64,000 bases of DNA. It comes from Uloborus plumipes. Taxonomy: Eukaryota; Arthropoda; Arachnida; Araneae; Uloboridae. A program made the translations under genes and the position numbers. Positions 57,954 to 64,000 of this stretch are shown here, piece by piece (the first letter of the stretch is position 1; every line of letters starts with the position of its first letter). Under the pieces are notes generated by a model that saw nothing but the letters and a program-made list of their open reading frames with translations, had not been told where the DNA came from and ran no database searches. The stretch lies in the NCBI GenBank assembly GCA_038373865.1, contig JAXGGA010001101.1, positions 1 to 64,000 on the forward strand. The letters run 5' to 3'.

Positions 57954-60900
57954 ATGCCAGGTAGCACCGCGGAAGAGCCCACCAAGGCCAAGGTGACAAC
58001 GGCATCAAATGGGGTGTTTGTCCGGCCCGTGGCTGTCGCTGGGATTTTTCGTCCTGCCGAAGATAAGCCTCCAGCCTTGCCCGAGAAGAGGCGATTTTCG
58101 GCTTTAGCGGGTGATCTGAGGCCTTGCTCTTCTGGCGATAAGTCGGATGATTTTTTACGCCGGAGACAGTCTTGGGACACTCGGCAAAAAGAAGTTCCTT
58201 TCGGCCAAGCGCTCTTGAAGAAGACACCTCGTAACATTTCTCCTGCCGTCCTACCTGAAGCTGCCAAAAGTGGTGATGGAAATAGTACCTTAGCAAGCAA
58301 CAAAAGTGAAAGTTCACCGGTGGTAATTCCAAATAATAAGCAAGTTTCCTCTTTAGAACAACCAAAAAACTCGAATGTACGAAATTCTGTTAGTGGGAAC
58401 CCCTCTCTTCCAGTGCCTGAGGAAAAACAAAGTATTGCTTGCGTTAAACCTTTAAGTAAAAACTCGAATTCTGAAATTGCAATTAATGAAACTTCCATTA
58501 AAAAGGAACATTCTGCTTCTCTACACGTTTCTAAACCTACGATAAACAACGAGCCCGATGTAAATGGGTGCGTTATTGTGAAAGACAATTCAAGCAATGT
58601 CATAAATTCTTCAGAAAATCTGAAACAACAAAAAAAGGTGTACGGTCTAATTAAAAGAGATGTTAAGCAAGATCCATCTGTTCTTAAAACCACTAAGACG
58701 ATAAATAATGCTGATACTACGGTCAGCTCCCTCTCCATTTCGAATGCCACTGATATAACCAAAAATAAACCTAAAGTTTATGGTTTAAGTAAAGCAAGCT
58801 CCAAAAAGGAGTCCGTTGAAGCCCAAACTAACCAAGTCTCTGATAAAAATTATCAAGAAACGGATAAAACCATCGGTCAGTGTACAACAGAAAAGCTGCA
58901 GAACAGTGAATCTAAAAATACAACTTCGACTTCTGTGATCGATCAGTGCAGTTCTGTGAAAGATAAAGCGATACGTGATAATGATTCACCACCAAAAGAC
59001 TTTCGTCCTATGCGGAGAACATCTGATGTCATTGCAGCTAAAATTCAAAACATTTTTTCAAAATCAAACACTACTAGCTCTGGAAAAAATTCTTTATCTT
59101 TATCTAAGAAACCCGTAACAAAAACCGAAGGGAATCTTGAGAAAATTTCGAAATTCGAAAATTCTAAGTCAAACAGCAGTTTAGAACAGGCTACTCCACC
59201 CAAAAGCGAGAGTCGAAATTTAAGCGATATTACCAACGTAAAAAATGAGAGTGGCATTTCTGCAGAAAAAATTTCTAAAACTGCAGAATTCAAAAAAATA
59301 GAAAATGTAGAAAAAAATAACGACTCTAAACTAACTGAAAAAGTATCTTCAACACCTGAAAAAAGTTCGGAGCAGAGTCCTAATAATTTAAAATGTAATT
59401 CAAATAGTGCTGACAAAAGTTCAGAGCCATTGTTATGCTCCAGTGGATTGTCTAGTCAAGGTAAATTATCTGAAAGTGCTGTGGTAGTGAATGTGGTGCA
59501 ACCGATTCAAGTTGATTCTAAAACTAAGCATTCAATCAACGCAACCCTTTCGAAGGATAAAAAAGTTGAAGGCAAGATGCCAATAAAAAAAACGGATCAA
59601 AACAGTTCAGACGGTACGGTGTTGCTTAAGGCACCCAATCAGGAGAGTGACCGTAAACCTCCAGACTCTGCATCTGCTTTAAGTATTAAGATGGAAGACT
59701 GTAATAACGGAGCAGTGCCTAAAAAGAATATTGGAGTCACCATTAATAAAAGTTCGGTTTTCAACTGCGAGAAAACCAGCAAAGTCGTTTCTTCGTCTTA
59801 TAATTCTACGATAAATCAAGTTCAGAAAATAATTAAAACTGATATTTCTAAAAATGGGTTCATGGAAAGTGTTTCCAAAAAAGAAACTTCAGTAATTCAA
59901 AATACTTCGATACAGAATTCTCCTAATGTGATCAGCAAAGATAATACTAATCTTTCCATACGTACTTTAAATTCTAAAAGTGAGATAAATCATAGTTCTT
60001 CAGATGTTTGTGACAACAAAGTAGAAGCAGCAAATAAAATCAACAAAGTTGAAGTCACCAAGATTACTCCTTCTGTAGTGCCTGGTATTGTACCCACTGT
60101 TAACGTCCTTTTTAGAACAAAAAGTCCGCAAGGATCTGCAATAAAGGAAGAAAATAGAAAAAAAGTAGTTGTTGAAACTTCAACATCTTTATCTTCTGTT
60201 CCTTCTACTATTTCAGCTCCTATTGATTCGAAATTGCCTTTGAACTGTAACTCACGCAGTGCTGCTGAATCTGTGAAAGAAACAGTGAAAACTGTTGAAA
60301 GCGTACAAAGCAGTTTAGTATCTTCTCCAAAACTTCCCGCAAAACGTGCAATAGTTAATTTGAAAAATGAAGAAATTGTTAATGTTTCTCTCTCCCCGAT
60401 CTCCAATAAAACTGATACTAATTCTTCGATAGAGACTTCTAAGAACTTTGCTTTAAAAGGGACAGGAACGAATGAGACCAATGGTATAGAGGTTTTGACT
60501 TTGCCACCTGAAGCTTGTAAAACGGAAATTCAAACCTCGGTGGCTAAAATTGATCTCAAACCAAAAACTGCTACCGATTCGGATGTTGCGAATACCACAG
60601 AATCCAAGTGTTTATCTCAGTCTTTAGCTGATGTAAGGAACTCTATCAGTGCTACCTGTTTGTACAACACGGAGAGATCTCTCGGAGACTACAATAAAAG
60701 TGTTTCCGAAACAAAAATGAGTGTAGTCGATCTAGGAGACTGGAATAAGAAATTTCAACGTGTTGAGGCAGAGGCACCGCGTGCCCCTTTGCGGCGTAGG
60801 TTCCAAAGGGAATCTCTTCCGCCTAGTTTATCTCTTCGCAGCACTCCTTCCCGCTTCGGATCCCTCAAACGAATCGAAGATTCAGCTCGATACATCCCCC

Positions 60901-61151
60901 GATCCCCCTCCCAGAGCTCGCTACCCCAGCGTTACTCATACACTGAAATGCTGTCCAAAGTGTGCAGCATGGGGGTACTGCCATACGTGGATCCTCACCA
61001 TTCTAAATCGTGTTCTTCGTCCTCGTCGCAGGTGTCCGAGCTATGGTCAGAACTTGGAGAAGAGCAATCCACGGCCACCCATGCTTCAGAGATGCTGGAG
61101 GCAGAGACCAGCGAAAGGATGAGACTGGAGAAAGAAGTGCAGGAACTTCAA
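57954..61151 (+). CDS. Myo18a: Alternative Myo18 first coding exon: disordered N-terminus plus coiled coil
   Basis: 1066 codons from ATG 57954 (the in-frame GTG at 57900 is not used as start) to donor CAA|GTGAGT at 61151, phase 0. Residues 1-1026 are unique: Ser/Lys/Asn-rich, low in hydrophobics, without a recognised domain. Local motifs: KPPALPEKRRFSAL (near 46-59), VYGL repeated in KKVYGLIKR (about 229) and PKVYGLSKA (about 275), RRTSDVIAAKIQNIFSKS, and a basic Ser/Pro segment APLRRRFQRESLPPSLSLRS. Residues 1027-1066 are VSELWSELGEEQS...KEVQELQ, the Myo18 coiled coil. The predicted isoform lacks PDZ, motor and IQ. A 297-codon antisense frame over it is a shadow. Confidence 0.8.
61001..61031 (+). 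promoter_or_regulatory. Myo18a: Splice acceptor embedded in coding sequence
   Basis: TTCTAAATCG (branch-like A near 61006), then TGTTCTTCGTCCTCGTCG, then CAG ending at 61031. In the long ORF the tract encodes CSSSSSQ. Phase 0 on both sides. Confidence 0.8.
61032..61151 (+). CDS. Myo18a: Myo18 coding exon 20 (motor isoform): coiled coil
   Basis: Residues 1274-1313 of the motor isoform, phase 0 to 0, donor GTGAGT. VSELWSELGEEQSTATHASE MLEAETSERMRLEKEVQELQ aligns gap-free with human [40 protein letters not shown], directly after exon 19. It is also the end of the alternative exon 57954-61151. Confidence 0.93.
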
Positions 61152-61739
61152 GTGAGTTCTTAATTGATATTTTGTTGAATGATAAGTGAATAATGTTGAT
61201 ATGAATGTATTTGTTGAATAATGTTTAAGTTCGTTTCTCTGATAATGGATATTCCACTCAATGCAAAAACACAGAGTATGTCATGGTATTAGTTGAAGGT
61301 ACTTACCTGGAGAACCTAGAAAAAGGTCAGGAAAACTTTTTAGATGTACCTGGAAAACGTATAAATGTGTAGAAAAATTTTAATTTTTGGAAAAAGTAAA
61401 GAGCAATTTTTTAATCCTGAAGCTAAGATAAAAAAAATATCTAGTAAAAAGTTGATAGAACATCAGCTTCATTTTTTTTTGACAAAATATGTTTGTAATA
61501 TTTCTATTTTAGGTTCTGTTTCTTCATAATGTTTTTTCTCTTTACACAAAACTGGGTTTTCGGCCATGTGATCACAGTTGCATATTTATTTGCATTCTTC
61601 CTCGTTGATTTGTATCGAAAAATGTTTGAGGATGTATTAATTAAAATGCTTTTCTTTACCTTTTGCACTCTACATTTTTCTTCTTATTATTATTACTATC
61701 CCCGCTTTCTCAAACATTACCTAGCAATACTATTAGTTA

Positions 61740-63074
61740 GGGATGCACCGATAAGCAAATTGGCCGATTACCGATTACCGATTAATCGGCAGTTGATAAT
61801 CGGCCGATTAATCGGTCAAGCCGATTAATGATTAAAATGGTTGTTTTCAGTACTACCAATTTCACCATTACAGTTTTTTCTTCGTTTTTTTTTACAATTC
61901 TAACTTTTGAAATAGTTCCTAATTTTTTCTTCCATATTCCTAATTTTTCCAAAATAATTTCAAAATTTTATCACATTTCTCTGAACTAATTTTCATATTC
62001 TTGTCAATAATGTTGCATTAACACATTGCTAATTATGTAACTAGACATGAAAATTCAAAAAAAAAAAAAGGGAGGGGAGTCTGTGTGGTGAGCAATCCAA
62101 TTTTGAAGTTCTTTCAGTTTCAATTTTTCAATTATAGCCATGTAATTCAAGACCTTTATTCTTTGTGAAAATTGAAGATTATCTAAAAGCAAGGAGAAAA
62201 GTATCGACCCATGAAAAATGTTGCTGTTGCTACATTAACTATGTGCGTTTTTATTCAAAATAGGAGAATTAATGTATTAAAAACTTTACATCAACGGTGA
62301 GGATTATTGTTATTTTTAATAAAATTATTCATCATACAGTATAACTTCGATTTAACGATACCCGATTTAACGATTTCCCCAATTTAGCGATACATTTCAT
62401 TGGTCCCGACTCATATGCCTTGAATTTAATGTTAAAACTTCCTCAATTTAACGATAGCTTTCCTCGATTTAACGATGATATCGGACAGGGCCAAATTATC
62501 TCTCGTCAAACATACAGTAGTATATATTTAAAATATTTTTCTAACTATTTTACTTGCAACAGCATGAAACCTCATGCTCCAATAGTAAAAAGATTCATCC
62601 TTCAGTAACGTCCAAACTTCTAGCATTCCAAACACAATTTTTTTGCACCTTGAGAGGAGAGTGATCAGTCGAGAAAAATGAGGTCGAAAAAAGTGAAATT
62701 TTCTCAACAAAAGAAAACAAAGATCAATGAAATAACTTTGGAAATAATATAAATGCGCAGTTTTCTTATAGAAGCAAAATAACGTATGTTTAAACGTTCA
62801 CTTAATTATCAGTAGTTTAATCCGTTTAACTTATAAGTATGCTTTCTCAATTTAACGATATCCTCGATTTAACGATAATTTTTTATAGTCCATGGGCAAT
62901 CGTTAAATCGAGGTTATACTGTAATTTCTTAGTAAAGGTTTACTTTAAAGCATAATATTTAAAAAATATTTTTTCTGCCGATTAATCGGCCCGATTTTGC
63001 CGATTATTAATAATCGGCAAAGTGGCCGATTATGGCCGATTAATCGGTACTGCCGATTAATCGGTGCATCCCTA
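61740..63074. mobile_element. Non-autonomous hAT element with nested MITE
   Basis: Ends TAGGGATGCACCGAT and ATCGGTGCATCCCTA, flanked by exact 8-bp duplications CTATTAGT (61732-61739, 63075-63082). Subterminal CCGATTAATCGG palindromes repeat at both ends. Without the nested MITE it is about 750 bp. No transposase. Confidence 0.9.
62338..62921. mobile_element. Pogo/Tigger-like MITE nested in hAT element
   Basis: 584 bp, ends CAGTATAACTTCGATTTAAC and GTTAAATCGAGGTTATACTG, flanked by TA. GATTTAACGAT words repeat near both ends. Non-coding. Confidence 0.85.
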
Positions 63075-63674
63075 CTATTAGTTTCAATGCCTTGAAGGCA
63101 ATATACTGTTTTTCTTTCAACTTCGTTCTGAAATTTTCCCGCTGCGATTTTTTTTAATAAAATTTCTTTTCTTTCCATTTTTATTTTTGTTTGAAGTATT
63201 GTTACAATAGATTATTATTATTCCATGTCGCTTTGAAATACTTATAAATGCTGACGAAATCCATTTTATTCTTTTTGTTAAAAAAAACACCTTGGGAGTG
63301 AGACGATTTTTTTTCCTTTCCTGTTTCTTTTTAGTTTTATTCATTTTCTGAATTAGAAGTCCTCCAGAAAAAAGACCAGCAATCAGTTTAGTTCTCTTGC
63401 TATGTATTTCCTTTCCCTTTTGAGAAAAATGTGCTTTACATAACAGAGTTCTTAAAATAATTTGAGTGCTGTCTCATTCACCACATTGGTGCTTTCTCCA
63501 CTAAGTTCGAGCTACTGTTATTAGTTTGTTTCGAAGTGTGTGTGTGTGTGCCCTTCAAACTATCAAAAATAAGCCAAATTAAGCGGATTGGGAACACTGA
63601 GCTTTTTTGAATATTTTTTCTTTTACTGTTACTTGAATGTATTTTATAAGTTTAAATCCCTTTAGAAATTAGAT

Positions 63675-63935
63675 TTATGATCAATGGCGCCCCATACTTA
63701 ATTTTTTTTGGCCAGAGGAAATTCACAATTGCCAAGTTGAACTCCAAATTTTGCCGACTAATGAAGCAAGGTAATACACACATAAGTGCATCTAATGAAA
63801 AGGGACCTTCAGGTATTTAGAAATTACAATTATGTCCCTAAATGTTTCGAATTGTTAAAAAATATGCATAATAAAGGATTTTTTGGCACGTCACAGTGAC
63901 CTACCTCCCTTGACCTTCCATCGGGAGACCCGTTT
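63675..63935 (+). repeat. Interspersed repeat family R2, copy 3
   Basis: Starts ATGGCGCCCCATAC, ends GTCACAGTGACC (63890-63901), CTTGACCTTCCATCG. The most diverged of the three copies. Confidence 0.6.
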
Positions 63936-64000
63936 TTATGTTAAGGAATTATCTTAGTTTTTTTTTTTACTACTCTTATTTTTTCTTTTTTTTTATTTAA

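Larger units (their letters stand above)
36611..61031 (+). other. 24.4 kb intron 19-20 of the motor isoform
   Basis: Donor GTAAGC at 36611, acceptor CAG at 61029-61031. It contains a decayed Tc1 remnant, two fold-back elements, PLE2, several MITEs, the possible regulatory stretches at 54.2 and 57.5 kb, and the unique part of the alternative exon. About 36611-39400 shows only AT-rich sequence, a TA microsatellite (37180-37210) and a GC-richer patch at about 38580-38850 of unknown kind. Confidence 0.85.
5225..64000 (+). other. Myo18a: Gene model: unconventional myosin XVIII (partial, continues past window)
   Basis: Twenty coding exons are chained by GT-AG introns with consistent phases (3939 nt, 1313 codons). 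Order in the protein: Lys/Glu-rich segment (1-40), Ser-rich linker, PDZ (about 221-312), motor (about 415-1150), one IQ motif (about 1175-1191), coiled coil from about 1236. Exon-by-exon similarity to remembered vertebrate Myo18A is strong, including YSEKVM-MFK, QDQSI-like Walker A context, DxPGFQNP, WLxYxxxxPA and EKERNEL. Class XVIII myosins bind actin, and in the flies and mammals studied the motor has little or no ATPase. They act in actomyosin organisation, the Golgi and muscle. Introns contain nearly all the transposons of the window. No downstream exon was found after 61151, so the remaining coiled coil and C-terminus lie beyond 64000. Confidence 0.93.
61152..64000 (+). other. Intron after exon 20, to end of window
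   Basis: No next coiled-coil exon was found. Contains a hAT element with nested MITE (61740-63074), a TG microsatellite (about 63537-63550) and repeat R2 copy 3 (about 63675-63935). ORFs in this stretch are AT-rich and featureless. Confidence 0.6.

Noticed and set aside
57869..58762. 297-codon minus-strand ORF
   Set aside because: It lies antisense to the alternative Myo18 exon, is rich in residues expected from reversed Ser/Lys codons, and has no domain; a shadow frame.
57900..61163. Large ORF as an independent gene unrelated to Myo18
   Set aside because: Its last 40 codons match the Myo18 coiled coil next to exon 19, in phase, and the frame ends at a splice donor rather than a true terminus.
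1..64000. CRISPR arrays, operons or bacterial features
   Set aside because: The sequence is intron-rich eukaryotic DNA; the only regular short tandem array is the 75-bp unit in PLE2, which has no spacers.

Overview
The window is eukaryotic, AT-rich, intron-rich and dense with transposons. It almost certainly comes from an arthropod, and a chelicerate such as a spider is my best guess. That guess rests on overall genome style (small exons, introns of kilobases, Penelope-like elements, many hAT, piggyBac and pogo-type MITEs), not on a species marker.

One host gene spans nearly the whole window on the + strand: class XVIII unconventional myosin (Myo18a; Drosophila Mhcl). Twenty coding exons can be chained with GT-AG junctions and consistent phase into 1313 codons. 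They encode a Lys/Glu-rich N-terminus, a PDZ domain, a divergent myosin motor (P-loop, degenerate switch I, switch II ending in Q instead of E), one IQ motif and the start of the coiled coil. The 5' UTR exon(s) and the rest of the coiled coil lie outside the window or were not found.

The most interesting host feature is at 57.95-61.15 kb, at the far end of a 24.4 kb intron. A 1066-codon open frame there has its own ATG and ends in the Myo18 coiled coil at a normal donor. Its last 40 codons are exactly the exon the motor isoform needs after the exon at 36521-36610. An acceptor (branch-like CTAAA, TC-rich tract, CAG) lies inside the open frame at 61001-61031, in phase 0. The simplest reading is a composite exon: an alternative first exon of a motor-less, PDZ-less Myo18 with about 1026 unique disordered residues, whose poly-serine codons also act as the splice signal for the motor isoform.

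Transposons by region. 0.7-1.5 kb: inverted-repeat element. 6.4-8.1 kb: elements with AACCGACTTC ends. 8.9-13.5 kb: young Penelope-like element (PLE1) with an intact 809-codon RT + GIY-YIG ORF, an inverted partial copy, a ~1.03 kb direct repeat and 13-bp target duplications. 13.8-15.3 kb: interspersed repeat with a nested MITE. 16.4 kb: tRNA-derived SINE. 19.4 kb: TTAA-flanked piggyBac-type MITE. 20.6 and 22.8 kb: hAT elements. 27-29 kb: hAT MITE and a large repeat. 39.4 kb: decayed Tc1-like transposase. 39.96-43.17 and 46.84-53.71 kb: two related ~3 kb fold-back elements with 4-bp target duplications. The first carries a MITE; the second carries a second Penelope-like element (PLE2, ORF broken by a 75-bp tandem array). 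A degenerate repeat tract lies between and around them. 61.7-63.1 kb: hAT element with a nested pogo-like MITE. Both PLEs carry hammerhead-ribozyme-like cores near the start of their coding frames.
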